This document shows, piece by piece, positions 5,919 through 11,976 of a DNA stretch of 18,462 nucleotides (positions within the stretch are counted from its first letter, which is position 1; each line of letters begins with the position of its first letter). The notes under the pieces are model-generated. The model did no database searches and was not told the origin of the DNA. It saw only the letters and a list, made by a program, of their open reading frames with translations. The stretch lies in contig DHJF01000043.1 in NCBI GenBank assembly GCA_002404195.1, positions 329 to 18,790 on the forward strand, given 5' to 3'. The position numbers and the translations under genes are program-made. The DNA is from Candidatus Saccharibacteria bacterium UBA4727. GTDB lineage: Bacteria > Patescibacteriota > Saccharimonadia > Saccharimonadales > Saccharimonadaceae.

Positions 5919-6671
5919 ATGACACTTTTGTATCTTGTTTTAGCGATTGTGGCGGGCAGTGCCCTTTCATTGCTTGGCGGCCTGGCGCTGCTGCGGGCGA
6001 AGAAACGCCGCGACTTGGCGATTTTACTGACGCTCCCCTTTGGTGCTGGTGCGCTGCTGGCGGCGGCTTTTTTCGATCTGCTGCCCGAGGCGTTCCATCT
6101 TGGCAGTCCGCGCACGCTGTTGCTCTGGACATTGGCTGGATTTATCCTCTTTTTTGTACTGGAACGCTGCGCAAGCTGGTTCCACCACCACCATGAACAC
6201 GATGACAGTAAACTGCATCAAAATCAGCAACAACGTCGGTTGATTGTGATTGGCGACATTATGCACAATGCGATTGATGGCCTGGCGATTGGTGCGGCTT
6301 TTTCGGTGAGTATACCGACCGGTATTATTACGACGCTAGCGGTGAGTGCGCACGAGATTCCCAAGGAGCTCGGTACCTTTGCCCTACTGCTGTCACGAGG
6401 CTGGAAAGATAAGACAGTCTTGCTGGCAAATGTCGCGACGGCTGCCGCAACATTGGCGACGGCGCTGGTTGTTTTTTATCTTGGTACTGACGTGCACTTG
6501 CCGATTGGTCCGCTACTGGCTATGACTGCCGGATTCTTTATCTACGTGGCAGCCAGTGATATTATCCCCGACATTCACGAACAGCCGCGTCGTACCGGTA
6601 CGATTCAGGCCGCGATGCTGGTGATTGGCATTATTGTTGTGGGCTATGTAATTACATTACTTGGCGTATAG
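5919..6671 (+). CDS. ZIP family metal transporter
   Basis: A 250-residue inner-membrane protein that would bring zinc or another divalent metal into the cytoplasm. It has about seven to eight hydrophobic segments. Segment 4 carries HNAIDGLAIG (His116, Asn117, Asp120) and segment 5 carries HEIPKELG (His145, Glu146, Glu150). These are the paired metal-binding signatures of ZIP proteins (PF02535). A His-rich cytoplasmic loop, WFHHHHEHDDSKLH (87-100), lies between segments 3 and 4, as is usual for the family, and may sense or buffer metal. The length fits bacterial ZupT-like members. The ATG at 5919 begins directly with a hydrophobic segment. It is a single-gene unit ended by a hairpin and T run at 6684-6734. 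The exact metal cannot be read from the sequence. Confidence 0.9.
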   Translation: MTLLYLVLAIVAGSALSLLGGLALLRAKKRRDLAILLTLPFGAGALLAAAFFDLLPEAFHLGSPRTLLLWTLAGFILFFVLERCASWFHHHHEHDDSKLHQNQQQRRLIVIGDIMHNAIDGLAIGAAFSVSIPTGIITTLAVSAHEIPKELGTFALLLSRGWKDKTVLLANVATAAATLATALVVFYLGTDVHLPIGPLLAMTAGFFIYVAASDIIPDIHEQPRRTGTIQAAMLVIGIIVVGYVITLLGV

Positions 6672-6683
6672 GCTTTTGCTAAA

Positions 6684-6734
6684 GCGTCATTCTGGGCTCG
6701 ACCCGGAATGACTGTGGCGCCTTTCGTTTTTTTG
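6684..6734 (+). terminator. Terminator made from a REP-like palindrome
   Basis: GTCATTCTGGG/CCCGGAATGAC (6686-6696 with 6702-6712, one G-U pair) with a 5-base loop, followed by a T-rich stretch with a run of seven T (6727-6733). The palindrome shares GCGTCATTCTGG and GAATGAC with a second copy at 9267-9301. Confidence 0.6.
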
Positions 6735-6744
6735 TATTTTATCG

Positions 6745-6750
6745 TATAAT
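6745..6750 (+). promoter_or_regulatory. -10 box of the small membrane protein gene
   Basis: A perfect TATAAT lies 42 bases before the ATG at 6793. No matching -35 is visible at 16-18 bases (TTTCGT at 17). The predicted start is near 6757. Confidence 0.45.
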
Positions 6751-6792
6751 ATACAAGTTGTTCGTTTCGTCTATCGCTCGAAAGGATGAGCA

Positions 6793-7086
6793 ATGAATCT
6801 TATCCCGGACTTAAGTCCCGGTTGGGACTGGCCGTTGTTGTTTACAAACCTACCATCGTTGATGTTTTACGCAATGATGATTGTGTTTGTCGTTATTGGC
6901 TTTGCAGCTCGAGATGTCATGTTCAAGCTACTCGGCTGGGGACTTGCCTTTGGGCTGATCGGCCTTGTCGGCATTGCTACGGGCTGGTCGCTACCCATTT
7001 TTTGGACAGTAATCCTGACAATCGGATTCGTCCTGACAATCGTCGCGGCAATTGGGAGCGCAATAAACGCCCACAAGCGTCATTAG
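6793..7086 (+). CDS. Small integral membrane protein (97 aa)
   Basis: Unknown function. The protein has three hydrophobic segments: about residues 20-38 (LPSLMFYAMMIVFVVIGF), 46-62 (LLGWGLAFGLIGLVGIA) and 68-90 (LPIFWTVILTIGFVLTIVAA). It ends in a short basic tail (NAHKRH). The N-terminus MNLIPDLSPGWDW is likely outside the membrane. The start follows AGGA at 6 bases. Two hairpins follow the gene, the second a good terminator. It could be a small subunit, a regulator of a membrane enzyme or an envelope stress protein; nothing in the sequence decides this. Confidence 0.7.
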   Translation: MNLIPDLSPGWDWPLLFTNLPSLMFYAMMIVFVVIGFAARDVMFKLLGWGLAFGLIGLVGIATGWSLPIFWTVILTIGFVLTIVAAIGSAINAHKRH

Positions 7087-7107
7087 GGCTATTAACAACA
7101 CTAGGGG

Positions 7108-7142
7108 CGGTGGCGAGGAATGTTTAGAGTTCCTCGCTGCTG
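7108..7142 (+). other. Hairpin after the small membrane protein gene
   Basis: CGGTGGCGAGGAA pairs with TTCCTCGCTGCTG (13 bp with several G-U pairs) around a 9-base loop. It has no T run, so it may stabilise the 3' end ahead of the terminator at 7154-7177. Confidence 0.45.
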
Positions 7143-7153
7143 CTCCGTAACAA

Positions 7154-7177
7154 ACTCTCATTTGGAGAGTCTTTTTT
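7154..7177 (+). terminator. Intrinsic terminator, small membrane protein gene
   Basis: ACTCTC/GAGAGT (7154-7159 with 7165-7170) with an ATTTG loop, then C and six T. The T run reaches the pth stop codon on the other strand, so the two convergent genes share this end point. Confidence 0.7.
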
Positions 7178-7736
7178 ATAATTTGTGACTAGTGGTAGCG
7201 AGCGTGTCGGCGCAAAACTCATGCACTAACTCGACTATTTTTGGAATAAGTGTTGTCTCGAGAGTTTCGGATTCAGCACGATTAAAATTACCAAGCACGA
7301 AATCGGCATCGGGCATACGCTCACGTAGTTCGCTGCCAACACCGACACGGATGCGAGTGTAGTCTTGTCCGAGGTGGGCGTTGAGCGACTTAATGCCGTT
7401 ATTACCAGCGTCACTGCCCTTTTGCCTAGTGCGAATGGTGCCGAATGGCAGTGCGAGATCGTCATGAATTACCAAGACGTCCGTCGCACTGAGCTTGTAA
7501 AAATCGATTAGGAGTCGCGCCGATTGACCGGTTTCGTTGTAGAACGTGGTAGGTTTGACGAGCAATATTTTCTCGCCAGCCTCTGTAAATTCGGCGATAT
7601 CGGCGTGAAATTTGGGTTTTTTGGTAAATTCTTTTTTATGATGCTCAGCGAGCTGGTCGAGCGCTAAAAAGCCGACATTATGACGACTATTTTTATATTG
7701 ACTGCCAGGGTTGCCTTGAGCAAAGATTATTTTCAT
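7176..7736 (-). CDS. pth: Peptidyl-tRNA hydrolase
   Basis: A 186-residue enzyme that frees tRNA from peptidyl-tRNA released by stalled ribosomes. Family landmarks are in order: GNPG with Asn9, SRHNVGF with catalytic His19, KPTTFYNETG with Asn67, HDDLALPFG with Asp93, the NNGIKS loop with Asn112 and Asn113, and RIRVGVG. The usual KPxTYMNxSG motif has Tyr66 in place of Met, a small change. The C-terminal helix that covers the active site is present, and the length is typical (about 180-195). The ATG at 7736 has no ribosome binding site; an extended -10 box lies 9 bases upstream. It is transcribed alone, convergent with the small membrane protein gene and divergent from the LPHTG gene. Confidence 0.95.
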   Translation of the reverse strand: MKIIFAQGNPGSQYKNSRHNVGFLALDQLAEHHKKEFTKKPKFHADIAEFTEAGEKILLVKPTTFYNETGQSARLLIDFYKLSATDVLVIHDDLALPFGTIRTRQKGSDAGNNGIKSLNAHLGQDYTRIRVGVGSELRERMPDADFVLGNFNRAESETLETTLIPKIVELVHEFCADTLATTSHKL

Positions 7737-7745
7737 AGTGTCTCT

Positions 7746-7754
7746 ATTGTAGCA
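7746..7754 (-). promoter_or_regulatory. Extended -10 promoter of pth (likely leaderless)
   Basis: Minus strand TGC-TACAAT ends 9 bases before the ATG at 7736, so the predicted mRNA has only about 2-3 leader bases. The -35 region (TTCAGG at 17 bases) is poor, as expected for an extended -10 promoter. Confidence 0.5.
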
Positions 7755-7801
7755 TTCGCCGTACTACACCTGAACATAAGCGGTACAGCCAAGCAATAAT
7801 A

Positions 7802-7830
7802 TTGTTGAAAGCTTTAATTTATGGTATGCT
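7802..7830 (+). promoter_or_regulatory. Candidate promoter of the LPHTG protein gene
   Basis: TTGTTG (7802-7807), 17 bases, TATGCT (7825-7830). Both boxes match the consensus only partly, and alternatives such as TTGAAA exist in the same AT-rich stretch. The leader would be about 54 bases and ends in the very strong ribosome site GGAGGAGAGG. Confidence 0.35.
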
Positions 7831-7890
7831 AACAATAAGAACCATGTGAGGTTTTGGAGAGAGAATAACCACTAAATGGAGGAGAGGTTT

Positions 7891-9216
7891 ATGAATATAG
7901 TTGCGAAACTGCGCCGCGTTGGTTTTTATGCTACTCGTTTGCGCAAGGAAAAGATTACTCAGGGATTGATTATGTCGACAGCGTCGCTGGCACTTGTTTT
8001 GCAGCTCACCGCAGGGATATTCCCCATTGCACCTGGTGATGCGTTTGCATCGACGGCAAATAACAATGACAACATCATTTACCAGGGCGTAACGAGCACG
8101 TCCGATCTTTTGGCGGTGTATGACAGTGGCGTCGATGGAGCTGGCCATAGCGACCTGCAACAGATTTATACGCAGTTTGGCGTGACCCGCGCTGATCTTG
8201 CAAATACCCACATGGGCACCTATCAAACAAACGACTTTGGCGGTGCAATCAATACGCTCGGTCGTCTGAACTGGGGGACGCCGGGGCGTAGCGCCGTTGC
8301 GATTACTGGCACTGGCACGACTATTTACACCGGACCATTTCTAAGAGATGCCAATAGTCAGCCGTTCGTGCAGCAAGCACTGATTGGCACGCGCGCGTCT
8401 GACGGCCAATGGTTTGCCGTTACCCTTAATTGTGGCAATCTTGTGTATGTCGTACCACCACCTGCCCCACCAAAGCCGGCAGCAGCCTGTGATAGCCTCA
8501 CAGTGCAGCAGATCTCTCGTACGAGCTTCGCCTTCACCGCTAAGGCCAGTGTCGCCAACGGTGCAACTGTCAGCAGCTTTCACTATGTGATTGCCAAGGA
8601 CGGCACGACAGTGACCGATCAAGTCATTGCGACGAGCGGCGTCGATTCGCAAATCAGCCAAAGCTACAGCGAAGCTGGCGACTATACCGCGACGGTAACG
8701 GTCCAGACGAGCCTCGGCGATCAAATCTCGGCAAATTGTACGAAAGCTTTTACGGTGACGCCCCCACCGGTTGTGAACACTCAGGTATGTGAGCTTGCGA
8801 CAAATAAAGTTGTGACCATTGATGAGAAAGATTTTGACAGCAGTAAATACTCAAAGAATCTGGAAGATTGTCAACGGATTGTCGTTTGCGACCTCGCAAC
8901 TTTTACGCAAATTGTGATTAAAGAAGCTGATTTTGACAGCAGCAAGCAGTCAAAAGATCTTGCGAATTGCCACGCACCGGTACAGATAGAAGTATGTGAT
9001 CTTAAAACACACACGATTGTGACGATTAACGAAAAAGACTTCGATAGCTCTACGCAGTCAAAAGACACCGCTAACTGTGTGACGCCGCCAGAGCTGCCAC
9101 ACACTGGCGTTGGTAGCGCACTTGGTTCCGTTGCTGGACTTGGCTCGGTTGTCGCCTCACTCGGCTACTACATCTCGAGTCGCCGCGGCCTCCTCAGCGC
9201 GTTTTTGAATCAGTAA
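7891..9216 (+). CDS. Sortase-anchored (LPHTG) surface protein with Cys-bounded repeats
   Basis: A secreted wall-anchored protein of 441 residues. The N-terminus is a long signal peptide: a basic region, then a hydrophobic core (STASLALVLQLTAGIF), with probable cleavage near DAFA-ST. Next come a Gly/Thr-rich domain with one Cys (NCGNLVYV), a Pro-rich linker, a PKD-like beta domain (about 195-290: CDSLTVQQ to ANCTKAFTV), and three tandem repeats of 29 residues at 299-327, 332-360 and 368-396. Each repeat begins VCxLxT, holds the core DFDSS and ends NC or DC, so Cys bounds both ends. The end is a complete sorting signal: LPHTG (402-406), a hydrophobic span and SRRG. The ATG at 7891 follows GGAGGAGAGG; an ATG at 7876 lies inside the ribosome site and is rejected. 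No sortase gene is in the window. A role in host contact or wall structure is inference. Confidence 0.88.
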   Translation: MNIVAKLRRVGFYATRLRKEKITQGLIMSTASLALVLQLTAGIFPIAPGDAFASTANNNDNIIYQGVTSTSDLLAVYDSGVDGAGHSDLQQIYTQFGVTRADLANTHMGTYQTNDFGGAINTLGRLNWGTPGRSAVAITGTGTTIYTGPFLRDANSQPFVQQALIGTRASDGQWFAVTLNCGNLVYVVPPPAPPKPAAACDSLTVQQISRTSFAFTAKASVANGATVSSFHYVIAKDGTTVTDQVIATSGVDSQISQSYSEAGDYTATVTVQTSLGDQISANCTKAFTVTPPPVVNTQVCELATNKVVTIDEKDFDSSKYSKNLEDCQRIVVCDLATFTQIVIKEADFDSSKQSKDLANCHAPVQIEVCDLKTHTIVTINEKDFDSSTQSKDTANCVTPPELPHTGVGSALGSVAGLGSVVASLGYYISSRRGLLSAFLNQ

Positions 9217-9233
9217 TAGTCTCGGCTATTTAA

Positions 9234-9266
9234 ACTACCTCGTCGTTATGGCGAGGTAGTTTTTTT
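9234..9266 (+). terminator. Intrinsic terminator of the LPHTG protein gene
   Basis: ACTACCTCG/CGAGGTAGT (9234-9242 with 9252-9260) with a 9-base loop, followed by six T. Confidence 0.85.
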
Positions 9267-9301
9267 GTGCGTCATTCTGGACCGCGTCCAGAATGACGCA
9301 C
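9267..9301. repeat. REP-like palindrome, copy 2
   Basis: A 16-bp perfect inverted repeat, GTGCGTCATTCTGGAC and its complement (9267-9282 with 9286-9301), separated by 3 bases. It abuts the terminator of the surface protein gene. The core GCGTCATTCTGG and GAATGAC is shared with the palindrome at 6684-6712, which also follows a gene end. Confidence 0.7.
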
Positions 9302-9311
9302 TGGGGTGATA

Positions 9312-9340
9312 TTGCAAAATAATGCTATTTATGCTATAAT
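9312..9340 (+). promoter_or_regulatory. Strong promoter of the 9511-9789 gene
   Basis: TTGCAA (9312-9317), 17 bases, TATAAT (9335-9340), with TGC just before the -10. Predicted start near 9347. One of the best promoters in the window, yet it drives a 92-residue orphan. Confidence 0.75.
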
Positions 9341-9346
9341 GCAGAG

Positions 9347-9510
9347 CTAGCGGTGTGTAGACACCTGGCACCTTTCACTCAATTATACGTACGATATATT
9401 CCCTGGTGAGGATAGCGCTGCGCTCTGGAAGTTGCAGAGTGTGGTGCTGTTCTTGCCTGCCGGTAGGAGCTGTTTGGTGCAAATCGCACGCGTTTATCGA
9501 AGGAGATACC
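9347..9510 (+). other. Long folded 5' leader of the 9511-9789 gene
   Basis: About 164 transcribed bases precede the ATG. Visible helices are GGTGT-GTAG-ACACC (9352-9365), CTCTG/CAGAG (9423-9427 with 9435-9439), a CCTGCCGGTAGG imperfect palindrome (9456-9467) and GTGC/GCAC shortly before the ribosome site. I recognise no riboswitch class. Confidence 0.45.
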
Positions 9511-9789
9511 ATGTCTGACCAAAGCTCGCATGAGGGTGACGCATCTAAGCTGTCGGCAGCCTTGAGTCTTGAAGAGTTTCGAAAGGGACTCGACGGAATC
9601 TTAGCTAATCGCCGGGAGTCTATCGTCGTTATCTCCAATTCAGGAGCTGGCAAGGCCGAGTCTGTTCCCCAGGACGAGGATTTGACAGCTACGCTGCCGA
9701 CGAATCTCCAAAAGGAACTCGGGTTGCTCGACAGTTCCCCGACTAAATGGTTCGATGCGGAGATTCGCGAGATGGAAACTGAATTTTAA
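9511..9789 (+). CDS. Small acidic orphan protein (92 aa)
   Basis: Unknown function. It begins MSDQSSHEGDASKLSAALSL, has no Cys and no membrane segment, and carries a net negative charge. One helix-like stretch (LEEFRKGLDGILANRRE) is followed by a short strand (SIVVISNSG) and a C-terminal helix ending in EIREMETEF. The start is fixed by GAAGGAGAT 5 bases before the ATG; the frame runs further upstream to 9406 but lies in the folded leader. It is a monocistronic unit with a strong promoter and a strong terminator (9843-9885), which suggests high or controlled expression. Confidence 0.65.
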   Translation: MSDQSSHEGDASKLSAALSLEEFRKGLDGILANRRESIVVISNSGAGKAESVPQDEDLTATLPTNLQKELGLLDSSPTKWFDAEIREMETEF

Positions 9790-9842
9790 TCTCCGTCTCC
9801 GTCAGCCTGCGGCCCCCGGGGTCGTCCTTCTTGCGTATAATT

Positions 9843-9885
9843 GAAACCCCTCACCCATTCGTGGGTTGAGGGGTTTCTTTTTTTT
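9843..9885 (+). terminator. Intrinsic terminator of the 9511-9789 gene
   Basis: GAAACCCCTCACCC pairs with GGGTTGAGGGGTTTC (one bulge, about 14 bp), then eight T. Confidence 0.85.
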
Positions 9886-9917
9886 GGAAATAAAATAACC
9901 CCGGCGTGGGGTTATTT
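9886..9917 (-). terminator. Intrinsic terminator of der, overlapping its stop codon
   Basis: AAATAACCCC/GGGGTTATTT (10 bp, 9893-9902 with 9908-9917) with a 5-base loop. On the minus strand the stem is followed by TATTTCC. The der stop TAA (9914-9912) lies in the first arm. Confidence 0.65.
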
Positions 9918-11363
9918 CTTTTCTTCGGTTTGTTCACCAGCTAGTTTTTCGGCGGCCAGTTGCTTGGCGGCTTCAAGGTTTTTGGCCTCTTTGTACTTTT
10001 TAGTGACAGGTTCAAGGCCTTGGGCGACACGTTCTTTGTTGGCTTTGATCTGCTTTTCGTCGTGGAAACTGAAACGAATTGGCGTACCGGCGAAGTTAAA
10101 CTCTTCACGCATGACACGTTCGATGTGACGTTTGTATGACCAGTGAATGAACTTGAGGTTGCTGCCGTGAATTACAAACCAAGGTGGTGAAACATCGGTC
10201 TGTACCATATAGCGTAGTTTTGGGTGGGTATTTTTAAGACCAGCTGGTGGATGGCGTTGGATTGTCGTTTGGAGAAGCTCGTTTAGCTGACGAGTCTTGA
10301 TCTCTTGCTTGCGACGGGCGTCGATGTCGAGCGCCAGGTCAAATAACTTGGTGACGTTCTGCCCTGTGACGCTACTGGTAAAGATGAGTGGTGCCCATGG
10401 GGTAAACTTAAAGTTACGAGCGATGGTTGGCGCTAGGGCGTCGCGGGTGTAGGCGTCTTTATTTTCGACACTGTCCCACTTGCTGACGACCATAACGAGG
10501 CCTTTGCCGGCTTCGTCGATGATACCAGCCAGACGTTGGTCAAGCTGAACGTTGAGTTCGTTAACGTCCATGAGGAGGAAACAAACGTCTGATTCTTCAA
10601 TCGCCTGCAGCGTACGGAGCACGGAGAATTTCTCGATGCCGACTTCTTGCTTACCGGGTTTCCGCATGCCAGCGGTGTCGAGGAGTTCGATGTCGCGGGC
10701 GCCGTAGCGAATCGACACGCGGTTGACGTCGCGGGTGGTGCCGGCGATGTTAGCGACGAGGGCTTGCTGTTTGCCAGCCAGGCTGTTGAAGAGGTTCGAT
10801 TTACCGACATTTGGGCGACCAATCAGTGAAACACGGAGGATATCGTCTGGTGTGTCTTCGAATTTAGCTGGGATAAGTTCGACGATAGAGTCGAGGATTT
10901 CGATAATACCACTGTTGTGTTCGGCGCTGGCACGGAGGATTTCTTTGATACCGAGACGTTTAAACTCGTCGGTTGGCAGACTGTCTTTTAGATCGGCCTT
11001 ATTAGTGACCAAAATGACTGGTTTTTTGGAACGGAGGGCTTTTTTAGCGACAAATTTGTCCTGGTCGCTGGCGTACTGACTGCTGTCAACCACGACGAGG
11101 ATAACATCGGCGGCTTCGGCGGCTTCGGTGATCTGTTCTTGAATAGAGGCTTCAAATTCATCAGCGGCGTCTTTCAGACCAGCGGTATCGACAAGCCAGA
11201 AATTGTGAAACTTGTGTTCGACACGACCAAGTACATTGTCGCGGGTGGTGCCGGCTTCGCGGGCAACGATTGCCTGCTGAGCGCGGACCATACGATTAAA
11301 AAGCGAACTCTTACCGACGTTCGCTTGCCCAATGATTGCTACTGTTGGTAACTTTGATGCCAT
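9912..11363 (-). CDS. der: Ribosome-associated GTPase Der (EngA)
   Basis: A 483-residue GTPase with two tandem G domains that helps mature the 50S ribosomal subunit. Domain 1 has the P-loop GQANVGKSS (12-20), DTAG (59-62) and NKAD (121-124). Domain 2 has GRPNVGKSN (182-190), DTAG (229-232) and SKWD (294-297). A KH-like RNA-binding domain fills about 360-450, and the tail is rich in Lys and Glu. The switch I motif AGTTRD occurs in both G domains (37-42, 207-212). The length is normal for the family. The start at 11363 (MASKLPTVAIIG) is chosen because the extra 10 residues of the longer frame run through the promoter. No good ribosome site is present, and the transcript is probably almost leaderless. 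Single-gene unit. Confidence 0.96.
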   Translation of the reverse strand: MASKLPTVAIIGQANVGKSSLFNRMVRAQQAIVAREAGTTRDNVLGRVEHKFHNFWLVDTAGLKDAADEFEASIQEQITEAAEAADVILVVVDSSQYASDQDKFVAKKALRSKKPVILVTNKADLKDSLPTDEFKRLGIKEILRASAEHNSGIIEILDSIVELIPAKFEDTPDDILRVSLIGRPNVGKSNLFNSLAGKQQALVANIAGTTRDVNRVSIRYGARDIELLDTAGMRKPGKQEVGIEKFSVLRTLQAIEESDVCFLLMDVNELNVQLDQRLAGIIDEAGKGLVMVVSKWDSVENKDAYTRDALAPTIARNFKFTPWAPLIFTSSVTGQNVTKLFDLALDIDARRKQEIKTRQLNELLQTTIQRHPPAGLKNTHPKLRYMVQTDVSPPWFVIHGSNLKFIHWSYKRHIERVMREEFNFAGTPIRFSFHDEKQIKANKERVAQGLEPVTKKYKEAKNLEAAKQLAAEKLAGEQTEEKK

Positions 11364-11374
11364 AACTTGTTTCC

Positions 11375-11403
11375 AGTATAACAGATATGGCACATCTTGA
11401 CAA
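11375..11403 (-). promoter_or_regulatory. der promoter
   Basis: Minus strand TTGTCA (11403-11398), 17 bases, TATACT (11380-11375) preceded by TGT (extended -10). Only 11 bases separate the -10 from the ATG, so the leader would be about 5 bases. The -35 overlaps a TTGACA on the plus strand (11397-11402). Confidence 0.6.
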
Positions 11404-11479
11404 ATACATTATTATATAACCTTATTAGATAAAATGAGGAGGCGCTATATGACTCCCCTCTCGCAGGAGCATGTCTCCT

Positions 11480-11527
11480 AAAGAAAACGCCTTGCCCCTA
11501 ACACCGGCGTGGTGTCTGGGACGAGGC
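11480..11527 (-). terminator. Terminator after the small ORF group
   Basis: On the minus strand a compound hairpin, with ACACC/GGTGT at its tip and CCC/GGG and GCC/GGC below (11489-11527), is followed by GTTTTCTTT. It ends the unit at 11548-11893. Confidence 0.6.
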
Positions 11528-11547
11528 AGAATTCTCGTAGCTATTGA

Positions 11548-11694
11548 TTATGTCCTGATTGGTCGGTGAATGATTCCACCGATGAGCGGCTTTTCGACAA
11601 TATAATGCTCGCGGTCGTTCGGGTCGACCATGCGGTCTGGAACATTGAACGCCCGCTTGAAGAACCCAAGACCAACGATTATTTTGGCCATCAT
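11548..11694 (-). CDS. Small ORF (48 aa), unknown
   Basis: It begins MMAKIIVGLGFFKRAF and contains FNVPDRMVDPNDREHYIVEK, a mixed hydrophobic and charged composition that looks coding. Its ATG overlaps the stop of the 63-residue ORF upstream as ATGA, a typical arrangement for coupled translation. An AAGAG stretch lies 3 bases before the ATG. The terminator at 11480-11527 follows. No family is recognised; confidence is moderate because of the small size. Confidence 0.45.
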   Translation of the reverse strand: MMAKIIVGLGFFKRAFNVPDRMVDPNDREHYIVEKPLIGGIIHRPIRT

Positions 11695-11882
11695 ACGCTC
11701 TTGAGACCCTTCGCTGCACGCGCAGTCGAAGGTAACCGCCCACCCGGCATGATAGCGAGAATTTCACCTCGTGCAGGCAGTACGAGCGCAGTTACAACTG
11801 CGCGGCGATAGTCTCGCGCAATGATATTCGAGGCTTCTTGGTGCCGTCGCAAATGACGGTTTGAGGGGTACAAATAACACAT
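11691..11882 (-). CDS. Small ORF (63 aa), overlaps its neighbours
   Basis: It begins MCYLYPSNRHLRRHQEASNI and ends STARAAKGLKSV. The second half (VVTALVLPARGEILAIMPGG) looks like a short beta hairpin domain. It overlaps the 33-residue ORF at 11792-11893 in another frame, and its own ATG has no close ribosome site. It is joined to the 48-residue ORF by an ATGA overlap. It may be translated as drawn, or be the second half of a protein that begins at 11893 and needs a -1 shift. No family is recognised. Confidence 0.4.
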   Translation of the reverse strand: MCYLYPSNRHLRRHQEASNIIARDYRRAVVTALVLPARGEILAIMPGGRLPSTARAAKGLKSV

Positions 11883-11893
11883 TCGGTGCTCAT
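11792..11893 (-). CDS. Small Cys-containing ORF (33 aa)
   Basis: It begins MSTECVICTPQTVIC, with a Cys-X2-Cys and a third Cys that could bind metal. It ends after SLRETIAAQL. It has the best ribosome site in this cluster (GGAGG, 5 bases before the ATG) and a promoter with an extended -10. The frame closes inside the next ORF, whose frame is -1 relative to it. Either it is a genuine micro-protein, or the site marks the start of a longer protein broken here by a frameshift. Confidence 0.4.
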   Translation of the reverse strand: MSTECVICTPQTVICDGTKKPRISLRETIAAQL

Positions 11894-11939
11894 GTTGGCC
11901 TCCGACAGGTCGGCGATGCTAAGTTACGAGAACAAGAAA

Positions 11940-11968
11940 ACTATCACACCAGAGGTGTAAGAAGTCAA
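11940..11968 (-). promoter_or_regulatory. Promoter with a palindrome filling the spacer
   Basis: Minus strand TTGACT (11968-11963), 17 bases, GATAGT (11945-11940), preceded by TGT. The spacer holds the inverted repeat ACACC-TCT-GGTGT (11946-11958), placed like an operator. It drives the small ORFs at 11548-11893. Confidence 0.5.
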
Positions 11969-11976
11969 TATATCAC

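Noticed and set aside
7876..7890. Upstream ATG for the LPHTG protein
   Set aside because: It lies within the GGAGGAGAGG ribosome site that serves ATG 7891.
7819..8226. Minus-strand ORF of 135 residues opposite the LPHTG gene
   Set aside because: It is antisense to a clearly coding secreted protein and its product has no recognisable features; a shadow frame.
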